Below are positions 15,072-22,667 of a DNA stretch of 38,561 nucleotides, piece after piece. Origin of the DNA: Trichlorobacter thiogenes. GTDB taxonomy: Bacteria; Desulfobacterota; Desulfuromonadia; Geobacterales; Pseudopelobacteraceae. The number at the start of each line of letters is the position of its first letter. Positions within the stretch are counted from its first letter, which is position 1. Both the position numbers and the translations under genes were made by a program. The stretch is from positions 1 to 38,561 of the forward strand of contig NZ_FUWR01000024.1 of assembly GCF_900167465.1 (NCBI RefSeq). The letters are read 5' to 3'. The notes beneath the pieces were generated by a model. The model ran no database searches. It saw only the letters and a program-made list of their open reading frames with translations, and was not told where the DNA came from.

Positions 15072-15893
15072 ATGGCAACAACCTGTGAGCAGATGAAAAA
15101 GATTCAGGGGCATCCCTGCTTTGAACAAAACCACCACAAGACCGGCCGGATGCATCTGGCTGTGGCACCGGCCTGCAATATTAAGTGCGGCTACTGCACC
15201 CGCAAACATGATTGCGCCAATGAATCACGGCCTGGCGTTACCAGTCGCTTGATGACTCCGTCCGAGGCGCTGGATAAGGTGCGTGAGGTGATGGCCTCCC
15301 CTATCCTGGGGCCGACCATGCGGGTGGTGGGGATTGCCGGACCTGGCGATCCGCTGGCCAATCAACAGACCTTTGAGACCTTCAAGCTGGTGGGTGAAGC
15401 ATTTCCCGACCTGATCAAGTGCATGAGCACCAATGGCCTGCTGCTGCCTGAATCCTTGGACCGCCTGCATGCCCTGGGGCTGCACAGTCTGACCGTCACC
15501 ATCAATGCGGTAAATCCAGAGACTGCAGCGCAGATTTACCGCCATGTCTACTACCACGGCAAGCGCTACAGCGGTAAAGATGCCGCCGAGATCCTGCTGG
15601 CCAGCCAGTATGAAGGGGTACAGCGGGCTGTTGAGCTGGGCATGGTGGTCAAGGTGAATACCGTGTTGATCCCCGGCATTAACGAGGCCGAGGTCCCGCA
15701 GATTGCAGAGCGGATTAAAGGGCTGGGCGCCTTTGTCATGAACGTCATGCCGCTGATTCCCCAGGCAGACTTGGCACATATTCCAGCGCCAAGCACAGAG
15801 CAACTTGCGGAAGTACGTAACAACAACGAGCGGATCATCAGCCAGATGCGGCATTGCAAACAGTGCCGGGCCGATGCAATCGGACTTTTGTAA
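15072..15893 (+). CDS. nifB: Nitrogenase cofactor biosynthesis protein NifB (radical SAM, no NifX domain)
   Basis: NifB is a radical SAM enzyme that fuses two [4Fe-4S] clusters and inserts carbide to make NifB-co, the precursor of FeMo-co. The 273 residues show HPC (14-16), the radical SAM cluster CNIKCGYC (Cys35, 39, 42), the RKHDCANESRPGVTS signature, PGDPLA, and the C-terminal CKQCRADAIGLL (Cys262, 265). The C-terminal NifX/NafY-like domain found in many proteobacterial NifB proteins is absent, so this is the short form. AAGGAG lies 8 bases before the ATG. It leads a nifB-GNAT-nifV-small HTH operon behind a sigma-54 promoter and leader terminator. Confidence 0.96.
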   Translation: MATTCEQMKKIQGHPCFEQNHHKTGRMHLAVAPACNIKCGYCTRKHDCANESRPGVTSRLMTPSEALDKVREVMASPILGPTMRVVGIAGPGDPLANQQTFETFKLVGEAFPDLIKCMSTNGLLLPESLDRLHALGLHSLTVTINAVNPETAAQIYRHVYYHGKRYSGKDAAEILLASQYEGVQRAVELGMVVKVNTVLIPGINEAEVPQIAERIKGLGAFVMNVMPLIPQADLAHIPAPSTEQLAEVRNNNERIISQMRHCKQCRADAIGLL

Positions 15894-15919
15894 GAGATCA
15901 GGAAGAGAAAGGCCGCATT

Positions 15920-16720
15920 ATGCAGATCAGCAACTTCACCCCCAATGATATCCATCCTTTTTTGTCCATGGCAAAAGACGAAGGTTGGATCAGCACTCGT
16001 CATGAGCTGGCCTTTCTGCTGGAACGCTCACCGGAGGGCTGCCTGGTCTGCCATGAGGGTACCAAGCCGGTTGGCTTTGTCACCGCAGTGCGGCATGGCC
16101 GCTCAGGCTGGATCGGCAACCTGCTGGTTACTGCTGATGCACGGGGGCGGGGGATCGGAACATCGCTGTTCAAACAGGCAATGCAGGTACTGCAGCGGTC
16201 TGATGTCCAAACGGTCTGGCTGACCGCATCCCTTGCCGGACGGCCGATCTACGAACGAAGTGGTTTCAGGGTTTGTGATCGTATCAGACGTTGGGAGGGA
16301 ATAGGCACAGAGCCGATTGAGGTGCACGATGCAAAGCCACTGGAACCGGGTTGGGAAGAAATTGATTTTCTGGGCTGGGGTGACTCTCGGAACGAACTAC
16401 TAGCCTACGCCGCATCAAACGGAACAGCAGCCGGGACAGAAGAAGGTTTTCTAGTAGTGCAGCGACTGGGTAGCAGTCAACAGATCGGCCCCTTTGGCGC
16501 ACTGAACAGCGCCACGGCTGAAAAACTGCTTGAACAGATGCTGCCGGGAACCGGAAAGGTACTGCTGGATGTACCGTCATCAAACCGGGTTGCCTCAAAA
16601 CTGCTGACCAGCCGGGGTTTTACGGTTAGCAATGAAGTGGATCTGATGTACGCCGGACAGCCGCCAGCCTACCACGCGGAGCATATTTACGGGCTGGCCA
16701 GCATGGGCAGTATGGGTTAA
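15920..16720 (+). CDS. GNAT family N-acetyltransferase (two-domain)
   Basis: This 266-residue protein has an N-terminal GNAT domain: acetyl-CoA loop VTADARGRGIGTSLFKQAM at about 73-91 and YERSGFRVCDRIRRWEG at about 113-129. A C-terminal half (about 140-266) with a second degenerate GNAT-like fold resembles the YitH/Acetyltransf_18 arrangement. It transfers acetyl groups to an unknown amine. ATG 15920 is supported by AAAGG 7 bases ahead. It is 26 bases after nifB and 15 before nifV, so it is probably co-transcribed. A role in nitrogen fixation is suggested only by position. Confidence 0.85.
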   Translation: MQISNFTPNDIHPFLSMAKDEGWISTRHELAFLLERSPEGCLVCHEGTKPVGFVTAVRHGRSGWIGNLLVTADARGRGIGTSLFKQAMQVLQRSDVQTVWLTASLAGRPIYERSGFRVCDRIRRWEGIGTEPIEVHDAKPLEPGWEEIDFLGWGDSRNELLAYAASNGTAAGTEEGFLVVQRLGSSQQIGPFGALNSATAEKLLEQMLPGTGKVLLDVPSSNRVASKLLTSRGFTVSNEVDLMYAGQPPAYHAEHIYGLASMGSMG

Positions 16721-16735
16721 GCAAAGGAGCTTGCC

Positions 16736-17881
16736 ATGATCAACACAAACAACATCATCATCGATGATACCACCCTGCGGGATGGAGAACAGACCGCCGG
16801 TGTGGTTTTTTCCCGCCGTGAAAAACTGGCCATTGCCCGCCTGCTGGACCTGGTGGGGGTGCAGGAGATTGAATGCGGAATTCCGGCCATGGGAGAGGAT
16901 GAGCAGAACAGCATCCGCGCCCTGGTGGAGATGGAGCTGTCTGCCCGTCTGATCACCTGGAACCGGGCCTTGATCCCTGAAATTCAGGCCAGTATTGATT
17001 GCGGCATTCAGGCCGTTGATATCTCGCTCTCGGTCTCTGATCAGATGATCAGCCGCAAGTTGAAGAAAGACCGCAACGCAGTCAAAGAGCAACTGAAGGT
17101 GGCACTTGGCTTTGCCAAACAGCATGATCTGTATGTCTCGGTTGGTGGTGAAGATGCCAGTCGGGCTGATCTGGGCTTTCTGGTTGAACTGCTGCAGATT
17201 ACCCGTGAACTGGGTGGTGACCGCTTCCGGTTCTGCGATACCCTTGGCATCATGGACCCCTTTACCATGTACGACAAGGTGGCCTGGCTGCGGGCTGCCG
17301 TACCTGAGGTGGAGATTGAGGTCCACACCCACAATGACCTGGGTATGGCCACCGCCAACGCCATTGCCGGAATCAGGGCCGGTGCCCGTTTTGTGAACAC
17401 CACCGTCAACGGCCTGGGTGAGCGGGCCGGCAACGCTGCCCTTGAAGAGGTGGTGATGGGGTTGAAGCATGCCTGCGGTATTGAGACCGGCATTGATACC
17501 CATCGATTCCGCGAACTGTCCCTGATGGTGGCCAAGGCCTCCCGGAGGGAGCTTCCCTCCTGGAAGGCAGTGGTGGGAGAGCGGGTCTTTGCTCATGAAT
17601 CAGGGCTGCATGCCGATGGCGTCCTGAAAGATCCCCATAATTATGAGGGGTTTGATCCGGCAGAGGTGGGGCTGGTGCGCCAGATTGTGGTGGGCAAGCA
17701 TTCCGGTGCCAGCGGCATGATCGAGCGCTATCGCGAGCTGGGAATTGTGCTGTCCCGTGATGATGCCGGGCTTTTACTGCCGGTGGTACGGCTTGAGGCG
17801 TTACGCCGCAAGCGTGATCTGAAAGACCGGGAACTGGTAAATATTTATCTAAACGGAGCAGAGCTGCTGAAGGCAGCTTAA
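16736..17881 (+). CDS. nifV: Homocitrate synthase
   Basis: NifV condenses acetyl-CoA and 2-oxoglutarate to R-homocitrate, the organic ligand of FeMo-co. The 381 residues carry DTTLRDGEQTAGVVF (11-25), the metal ligands in EVHTHNDLGMATANA (about 197-211), NGLGERAGNAALEEVV (about 222-237) and the HESGLHADGVL block (about 285). The sequence follows the NifV pattern rather than the 2-isopropylmalate synthase pattern, lacking the C-terminal leucine-binding domain. AAAGGAG lies ahead of the ATG. The nif operon context strongly supports NifV over a lysine-pathway enzyme. Confidence 0.95.
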   Translation: MINTNNIIIDDTTLRDGEQTAGVVFSRREKLAIARLLDLVGVQEIECGIPAMGEDEQNSIRALVEMELSARLITWNRALIPEIQASIDCGIQAVDISLSVSDQMISRKLKKDRNAVKEQLKVALGFAKQHDLYVSVGGEDASRADLGFLVELLQITRELGGDRFRFCDTLGIMDPFTMYDKVAWLRAAVPEVEIEVHTHNDLGMATANAIAGIRAGARFVNTTVNGLGERAGNAALEEVVMGLKHACGIETGIDTHRFRELSLMVAKASRRELPSWKAVVGERVFAHESGLHADGVLKDPHNYEGFDPAEVGLVRQIVVGKHSGASGMIERYRELGIVLSRDDAGLLLPVVRLEALRRKRDLKDRELVNIYLNGAELLKAA

Positions 17882-17891
17882 GGAGACGACC

Positions 17892-18125
17892 ATGTGTACA
17901 TCAGGAACGACCGTACCGATTGCCGAGGCAGCCACGTTGCTGGCTACAACTGAGACACGGGTATTGATGATGCTGAAGAAGAACGAACTGCAGGGTAATC
18001 AGGTTGATGGTGAGTGGTTTGTTGATAAGGCCTCACTGCAACTTTGCGGTAAACCGCTTCCATCGGATATCGTCAAAAAGGGATGTGGTGGCGGCTGTGG
18101 CAGCGGCGGTTGCGGCAGTCATTGA
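17892..18125 (+). CDS. Small excisionase/MerR-like HTH protein with Gly-Cys tail
   Basis: The protein has 77 residues. About 8-50 look like an excisionase/MerR-type winged helix (PIAEAATLLATTETRVLMMLKKNEL...EWFVDKASL). The last 15 residues are Gly and Cys rich (three Cys in GCGGGCGSGGCGSH), a tail suited to metal or Fe-S binding. AAGGAG lies ahead of the ATG and nifV ends 10 bases upstream, so it is in the nif operon. Function is unknown; it could sense metal or help cofactor supply. Confidence 0.75.
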   Translation: MCTSGTTVPIAEAATLLATTETRVLMMLKKNELQGNQVDGEWFVDKASLQLCGKPLPSDIVKKGCGGGCGSGGCGSH

Positions 18126-18144
18126 TTTCTTAAAGGCCATGACA

Positions 18145-18250
18145 ATAGCACGCGGATAACGCTGATTTGGCGGATATGCGCGGATTGCAAACCATTTTGT
18201 CTGGATAATCAGCGGAAATCCGCTCAGATCAGATTTGATCCGCGTGCTAT
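18145..18250. repeat. 106-bp inverted-repeat element
   Basis: ATAGCACGCGGAT (18145-18157) and its exact complement (18238-18250) bound a sequence with several CGGAT and GCTGAT units in both directions. It looks like a small MITE-like or REP-like element between the nifV operon and the next two genes. No coding sequence is seen in it. Confidence 0.75.
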
Positions 18251-18279
18251 GATTTTTGGGGTTTTACTCGGAGGTTCGT

Positions 18280-18570
18280 ATGTTGGTCGTCAAGGCATTT
18301 GATCTGAAATTCAAATATCGCAAATATGTAGAAACCCGCGACGAGCCGAAATTCTCCGGCCTGCCAGATCCTTCCCCATTTAACCGGGATGACCTGTACG
18401 AAGTCCTGCCGATGCTGGGTGCGGTGATGGATCAGCTTGGCACCGATGATGGTGATGTTCTGAATCGCCTAGAAGATTTTCTCAACACCATGCCGCGTTT
18501 CATCACCAATCGAGACGAAACCTTTCACTATCTGGTGGGCTGCGGCAGCCAGATGATGGAAGGCTATTAG
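18280..18570 (+). CDS. Unknown 96-residue protein next to nitrogenase-associated gene
   Basis: No family is recognised. The protein is soluble, with charged N-terminus (KAFDLKFKYRKY), a proline-rich middle (SGLPDPSPFNRDDLYEVLP) and a helical C-terminal half. ATG 18280 has GGAGG 5 bases ahead; a TTG at 18256 would add eight residues upstream of the ribosome site. It is 12 bases before the ArsC-like nitrogenase-associated gene and probably forms an operon with it. A role in nitrogen fixation is inferred from position only. Confidence 0.7.
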   Translation: MLVVKAFDLKFKYRKYVETRDEPKFSGLPDPSPFNRDDLYEVLPMLGAVMDQLGTDDGDVLNRLEDFLNTMPRFITNRDETFHYLVGCGSQMMEGY

Positions 18571-18582
18571 CAGGAGGAGATT

Positions 18583-19017
18583 GTGGCACATATTACGTTT
18601 TATACAAAGATCGGCTGTTTAACGTCTCAGAAACAGCTGGCGCTGTTGCAAGAGGCAGGACATCAGGTGCTGCTACAGGATCTGCTGGCCCACTCCTGGA
18701 CTGCAGAAGAGCTGAAATCCTACTTTGGTACGCTGTCGGTACAGGAGTGGTTCAATCCTAATGCCACGCGGGTCAAAACAGGCGAGCTTGATCCAGAGGC
18801 CTATGCTGCTGATGAGGCGCTTGCCTTGCTGCTTGAGGATCACCTCCTGATCCGGCGACCTTTGCTGGAATCTGGTGGTAGCAGGAAATGCGGATTTGAT
18901 CCGGCTGCGATCCATGATTGGGTCGGACTTGCCAAGAATGGCGATGCCTTTGTGTTCAGGGGCGATCTCTCCAGTTGTTCCAATCCCGATGTTGTTGCGC
19001 ACCAGTCCTGTCTCTAA
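18583..19017 (+). CDS. ArsC/Spx-like nitrogenase-associated protein (NifO-like)
   Basis: This 144-residue protein has the thioredoxin-fold ArsC/Spx family start ITFYTKIGCLTSQKQLALL, with a CxxS motif at Cys12-Ser15, and WFNPNATRVK in the middle. It matches the nitrogenase-associated class TIGR01616, which includes NifO of Azotobacter. The exact role is unsettled; proposals involve nitrate/molybdenum effects on nitrogenase. The start is GTG 18583, with AGGAGG 5 bases ahead. Pairing with nifB/nifV supports the call over arsenate reductase. Confidence 0.87.
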   Translation: MAHITFYTKIGCLTSQKQLALLQEAGHQVLLQDLLAHSWTAEELKSYFGTLSVQEWFNPNATRVKTGELDPEAYAADEALALLLEDHLLIRRPLLESGGSRKCGFDPAAIHDWVGLAKNGDAFVFRGDLSSCSNPDVVAHQSCL

Positions 19018-19050
19018 GCAATGAAATTCTAATCTTGTTTCAGGAGGTTA

Positions 19051-19079
19051 TTGAATATAAGAGGTTTATGGTCTAGTAT
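19051..19079 (+). promoter_or_regulatory. Sigma-70 type promoter for the lipoprotein gene
   Basis: TTGAAT (19051-19056), a 17-base spacer and TAGTAT (19074-19079) precede the lipoprotein start by about 55 bases. The spacing is ideal and each box has one or two mismatches. Confidence 0.55.
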
Positions 19080-19133
19080 GCCTTCAACATGCTACAAAGA
19101 CCAATCCTATTGGAAACAGAGGAGTTAGCGCCA

Positions 19134-20267
19134 ATGCCCATGAGACCACATATTCTGGTAGTACTCAGCTTGATCAGTTTTCTGGCAGCCGGTTGTACCC
19201 ATACGCTTCCACCCCACCAGGAAGTTAATCAGGCCTTGCACAAGACCCTGAACTCAAGTGGCTACAACTACAGCTCGAAAAGTAGGATCACCAACCTGAC
19301 CGTGCCGGTTAAGGATCTGGAGGCAGCTGCATCCAAACAGCAGTATCTTGAAAAGGGGCTGGAGGCGGCGCGGGGGCTTTCTATTATTGCAGATGGCGCC
19401 ATTGACATGAAGGCCAAAAAATCCGAGGTGCTGTACAACCTTCACTATGATCAGGACAATCTTGAGGTCTCAATCAAGGTACCACTGCTGCTTGATTATT
19501 CCAATCAGACCCTGTACATCGGCACCACGCTCTTTAACACCATCTTTCCCATGCCACCGGCCAGCAAAGGCAAGTTGATCAAGGTTGATCTGAATGATCT
19601 GCTGAAACTTACCGGTGATAAATCTGACAAACTTAAAAACATGCTTGGCCAGAAAAACTTCGATGCGGTTAACGAGGGCTTTAAACAAGGAATTTTAAAA
19701 GGCTTTGCCAATCTGAAGGATGAACGCTTTAGTGACCAGCCGCTTTCCGGTGATGACAAGGCAGCAGGTGTGGTCAGACATATCAAGGTAACCCTGAATC
19801 ATGAGGAATCAGTTGCCCTGCTGCTTACCATTGCAGACACTCTGATCCAGCGGCTGTATCAGGATGGCGTGCTGAGCAAGGAAGAGTACGGCACGCTGAT
19901 GATCCTGACCGACAAGCAGAAAATTGATACCTATCTGGCAAAATTCAGCATGGCTGCCACCCTTGATATCGGGCTGACATCAGTAGGACAGATCAGCCGC
20001 ATTGAAAGCCGCTTTACGGCGGTGGGCAAGGATAACCGCTACCAGGTCGGCCTGGAGAACATCAGTGGTTTCAGTCGCTATGATGCCCCGCTCTTTTCGA
20101 TCAAGCCGGAACTGACCGGCACCGTAGACTACAAAGAAATCCTTGAAGTATATCTGGCTGCAAAGGCAACAGCAAAGGCAGAAGCCGCAGCTGCTGCTGC
20201 AGCAAAAGCCAAAGTTGCCGAGCAGGAAGAGCCTCCTAAAGAGGAAGAAAAGAAGATCGCTGAATAA
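19134..20267 (+). CDS. Predicted lipoprotein of unknown function
   Basis: This 377-residue protein has a signal peptide ending in a lipobox (SFLAAGC, Cys about 21). A mature domain of mixed alpha/beta pattern follows, with no family I can name. The C-terminus (about 340-377) is a low-complexity Ala/Lys/Glu stretch likely to be helical and flexible. ATG 19134 is chosen because GAGGAG is 9 bases ahead and the signal peptide starts there. It has its own promoter and is convergent with cowN. Envelope location is likely; the function is unknown. Confidence 0.8.
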   Translation: MPMRPHILVVLSLISFLAAGCTHTLPPHQEVNQALHKTLNSSGYNYSSKSRITNLTVPVKDLEAAASKQQYLEKGLEAARGLSIIADGAIDMKAKKSEVLYNLHYDQDNLEVSIKVPLLLDYSNQTLYIGTTLFNTIFPMPPASKGKLIKVDLNDLLKLTGDKSDKLKNMLGQKNFDAVNEGFKQGILKGFANLKDERFSDQPLSGDDKAAGVVRHIKVTLNHEESVALLLTIADTLIQRLYQDGVLSKEEYGTLMILTDKQKIDTYLAKFSMAATLDIGLTSVGQISRIESRFTAVGKDNRYQVGLENISGFSRYDAPLFSIKPELTGTVDYKEILEVYLAAKATAKAEAAAAAAAKAKVAEQEEPPKEEEKKIAE

Positions 20268-20277
20268 GCTGACGAGA

Positions 20278-20315
20278 CAGAAAGCTGTTGGCCATCAAAG
20301 GTCAGCAGCTTTCTG
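20278..20315. terminator. Shared hairpin between lipoprotein gene and cowN
   Basis: CAGAAAGCTG and its complement (20278-20287 and 20306-20315) form a stem with inner TGGCC/GGTCA pairing. It overlaps the last codons of cowN. Neither side has a long T tract, so termination is probable but not certain. Confidence 0.5.
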
Positions 20316-20598
20316 CTTCAATTCGGTCCAGTAGCTCAAGTGCCGGCTGATCATCGTATGACTCAAACAGTTCTCTGATGTTATTGATGTAGGCATGGAT
20401 CAGGTACAGCTCATCCTGACTGAAACCGCTGGTTTCAGCCGGCTGCTTGATCCGCTCCAGTTTTCCCTTGAACAGCTCCCAGAAACGGTTGGTCTTGGCA
20501 GGGTCATCAATATGCTGGCGAAGCAGCTCCATCAGCTTGCGTGCGTTGGAGTCACCATCAATCCCCACAAACGAAACATAACGATCAGGTTTACTCAT
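20302..20598 (-). CDS. cowN: CowN, N2-fixation sustaining protein in the presence of CO
   Basis: CowN protects molybdenum nitrogenase from inhibition by carbon monoxide. The 98-residue protein has the family features in order: [23 protein letters not shown] (4-26), [19 protein letters not shown] (29-47), [18 protein letters not shown] (62-79) and the acidic [12 protein letters not shown] end. ATGA overlap with the upstream FKBP gene shows translational coupling. It is the third gene of a zinc ribbon-FKBP-cowN operon that starts behind a -24/-12 promoter motif. Its presence fits the nifB/nifV genes 3-5 kb away. Confidence 0.93.
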   Translation of the reverse strand: MSKPDRYVSFVGIDGDSNARKLMELLRQHIDDPAKTNRFWELFKGKLERIKQPAETSGFSQDELYLIHAYINNIRELFESYDDQPALELLDRIEAESC

Positions 20599-21023
20599 TC
20601 CACTGCATCCAGACGTAGCGCAAAGGTCAGATCAAGTCCTGCCAGGGGATGATTGCCGTCCAGAGTCACCTCCTGCTCATTCTGGTCAAGAACAATCAGT
20701 ATCCGCTCTCTGCCGCCGTTAAACTCAATCCGTAGTTTTTCCCCGATCCGCAACTCCCGATCTGCAGGAAACATATCCCGTTTCACCTTGATAATGTTAG
20801 CGTCAAGACGTGGTCCATAGGCATCTGCAGCCAGTATGATAATGTTTTTTGTCTCACCCGCAGTCATGCCGATGATGGCCTGTTCCAGTGCTGCAAAGAC
20901 CTGATCAGTGCCGATGGTAAAAGTCAGAGGACTGTTTTCTTCGGTACTGTCAAAGATCCTGCCGTTGTCCAGGGTGCCAATGTAACTGACCGTAATCGTG
21001 CTGCCATGCTGAGCCTGTTTCAT
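20595..21023 (-). CDS. SlyD-like FKBP peptidyl-prolyl isomerase in the cowN operon
   Basis: This 142-residue FKBP has the SlyD arrangement: FKBP N-part ([26 protein letters not shown]), AYGPRLD, insert-in-flap region (about 70-120) and [20 protein letters not shown]. It lacks both the Cys insert of the paralogue at 8759-9256 and a His-rich C-tail. ATG 21023 has AAGGAG 8 bases ahead; the longer open frame upstream belongs to the previous gene. ATGA overlaps join it to the zinc-ribbon gene before it and to cowN after it. It could help fold or protect a nitrogenase component or CowN itself; this is inference from gene order. Confidence 0.9.
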   Translation of the reverse strand: MKQAQHGSTITVSYIGTLDNGRIFDSTEENSPLTFTIGTDQVFAALEQAIIGMTAGETKNIIILAADAYGPRLDANIIKVKRDMFPADRELRIGEKLRIEFNGGRERILIVLDQNEQEVTLDGNHPLAGLDLTFALRLDAVE

Positions 21024-21343
21024 AGGTGTGTCTCCTTGTCTGGTTGTGGACAGCCACAGGTGCCGCAACTGCAGATTCGCAGGCCGCATACACTGCAACT
21101 GGGGTTTCCGGGGTCTCGTCCATCCACTGTCTTGCCGCAGCCTGGACAGCTGTAGCGGTAAAAGGCAAAGCCGCAGTTTCGGCAGTACAGCATACCCTCT
21201 GCATTCGGTTTGACTACGACATCAATGGATTCGCAGATCAGGCAGACCGAGGCCATTTCCGGGCAGTTTCTAATCCCGTCCCGCTGGGAACGATACTTTT
21301 TGAACAGTCGTTTTCCTTCAGCGCGGTCTATTGGTAGTGGCAT
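21020..21343 (-). CDS. Cys-rich multi-zinc-ribbon protein, first gene of the cowN operon
   Basis: This 107-residue protein contains four CxxC knuckles (CLIC, CRNC, CPGC, CSVC) and a CSCGTCGC tail, enough for two to three zinc or Fe-S sites. The N-terminal 30 residues are charged and helical (RAEGKRLFKKYRSQRDGIRN). No named family is recognised. ATG 21343 lies 9 bases after AGGAGG; the TTG at 21352 touches the ribosome site and is unlikely. It is translationally coupled to the FKBP gene by ATGA. A metal-dependent role linked to nitrogenase protection is possible from context only. Confidence 0.8.
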   Translation of the reverse strand: MPLPIDRAEGKRLFKKYRSQRDGIRNCPEMASVCLICESIDVVVKPNAEGMLYCRNCGFAFYRYSCPGCGKTVDGRDPGNPSCSVCGLRICSCGTCGCPQPDKETHL

Positions 21344-21375
21344 GGGATACAACCTCCTGACTGATAACCACTGGT

Positions 21376-21392
21376 ATGCAACTTCATTGCCG
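21376..21392 (-). promoter_or_regulatory. Sigma-54-like (-24/-12) promoter of the zinc ribbon-FKBP-cowN operon
   Basis: Read on the minus strand, CGGCAATGAAGTTGCAT has GG and GC 10 bases apart and a perfect TTGCA -12 box. Transcription would start at about 21365, 22 bases before the first ATG. No perfect TGT-N10-ACA site was found upstream, so the activator is unknown. Confidence 0.6.
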
Positions 21393-21585
21393 TCTGCTTG
21401 TTTTTGCAGCTAAACATGCAAGCGTATCGTACAGGACTACATAGCGGAACGATGATGCACTTTGTAACCGGCTTGTTTTATTGCATTTAATTCGAATGGC
21501 GAGTTGGCATGGCACATGAAAGGAAAATGTTACAATCTAACAAGCGGCTGCCTTTGCAGTCGATACACCGAAAGGGGTGGTAATT

Positions 21586-22176
21586 GTGCATACTATTCAG
21601 GCAACGACGCCGGAATCTAAAACACGGGTGACGCTCCATCACCATGGACTACAACGTTATGAGCTTGGCCTGCATGGGCGGCTTGAACCTGGCTGGGCAG
21701 GTCGTTTGAGTAACGGCATGGCACAACGCAAGGTTAACATCATGCGGGTTGAAGCTGCCCGCAGTGCTGGCTGGAAGTGGCGTTCAACCATTGATCTGGA
21801 TTTTTTTGCTGCTGCTGCCAAGCCGGATACGATTGATTTTGTATCGTTGATCCAAGCCCCGACGGCACCGGCACCAGCGTCAGTAGAGCTGCTGATTGAT
21901 GATTACCTGCTGGAACGCTCTACCCGTTGCGAAGGGAGTCTCTATCTGGAGATAAGCGGTCCTGACCGGCTTGGTCTGCTGTCATCACTGCTGAACACCT
22001 TCAGCCTGTATTCGCTGTTTCCGGCCGAGATGCGGGTTGAGACGCAGAGGAAACGGGTCTTTGACCGATTCTGGCTGAAAGGACTGGGTGGCAGCTCCCC
22101 ATCAGAAGAGGCCACAACAGCTATCAGAGAGCGGATGCAGGAATGTATGCAGGTAAAGCGGAGATCCATAGCTTAG
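21586..22176 (+). CDS. Tandem ACT-domain protein
   Basis: This 196-residue protein appears to hold two ACT-type domains: about 10-65 (GLQRYELGLHGRLEPGWAGRLSNGMAQRKVNIMRVEA) and about 115-190 (SLYLEISGPDRLGLLSSLLNTFSLYSLFPAEMRVETQ). ACT domains bind amino acids or other small ligands and are found in GlnD and glycine-cleavage regulators. No catalytic domain is attached, so it is probably a sensor acting on a partner. GTG 21586 is 8 bases after AAAGGGG; GTG 21577 overlaps that site. It is divergent from the cowN operon and could sense nitrogen status, which is inference. Confidence 0.75.
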   Translation: MHTIQATTPESKTRVTLHHHGLQRYELGLHGRLEPGWAGRLSNGMAQRKVNIMRVEAARSAGWKWRSTIDLDFFAAAAKPDTIDFVSLIQAPTAPAPASVELLIDDYLLERSTRCEGSLYLEISGPDRLGLLSSLLNTFSLYSLFPAEMRVETQRKRVFDRFWLKGLGGSSPSEEATTAIRERMQECMQVKRRSIA

Positions 22177-22203
22177 ACGAACCTCATCCAAGCCCGTAAC
22201 AAG

Positions 22204-22246
22204 AACGCCCCTTATCCATTCTCTGATCAGAATGGCAAGGGGCGTT
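22204..22246. terminator. Hairpin between ACT-domain gene and yjdM
   Basis: AACGCCCCTT (22204-22213) pairs with AAGGGGCGTT (22237-22246), with an inner CCATTCT/AGAATGG stem. It is a strong hairpin between convergent genes but lacks a clear T tract. Confidence 0.7.
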
Positions 22247-22275
22247 GTGCGTAGCACTGCGCTGGCACCGGTACG

Positions 22276-22614
22276 TCAGGCCTTTTTGACAAACTCCGAT
22301 TTTAATCCCATGGAACCGAACCCGTCGATCTTGCAGTCGATATCATGATCACCATCCACAATCCTGATGTTCTTCACCTTGGTGCCGACTTTGACCGATG
22401 ATGACGCCCCCTTAACCTTCAGGTCCTTGATCACGGTTACGCTATCGCCATCCTTCAGCTCAGTGCCAAAGGCATCCCGTACCACTCGCTCGCTAACCGT
22501 CTCCTCTGCCGCCGTCATTGGCCATTCATGGGCACACTCCGGGCAGACATACTTTTCTCCATCTTCATAGGTGTAGGCAGAACTGCAGGACGGACATTTG
22601 GGTAATTCACTCAT
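22276..22614 (-). CDS. yjdM: YjdM (PhnA) zinc-ribbon protein
   Basis: This 112-residue protein starts with a zinc ribbon (CPSC at about 7-10, CPEC at about 24-27) and continues with the PhnA domain, [23 protein letters not shown]...[27 protein letters not shown]. It was once linked to phosphonate use, but phn genes are absent here and the true role is unknown. ATG 22614 has AAGGA 8 bases ahead. Confidence 0.93.
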   Translation of the reverse strand: MSELPKCPSCSSAYTYEDGEKYVCPECAHEWPMTAAEETVSERVVRDAFGTELKDGDSVTVIKDLKVKGASSSVKVGTKVKNIRIVDGDHDIDCKIDGFGSMGLKSEFVKKA

Positions 22615-22667
22615 TGCTGGTTTCCTTTTCAATTTTTGATGCGGCTACGAATTAAAACAAGGGCAGG

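Noticed and set aside
16595-17596. 333-codon minus-strand frame opposite nifV
   Set aside because: nifV is unambiguous on the plus strand and the antisense product has no family features.
21360-21560. NifA site (TGT-N10-ACA) upstream of the cowN operon
   Set aside because: Nearest candidates have wrong spacing (N9 or N12), so no exact site could be supported.
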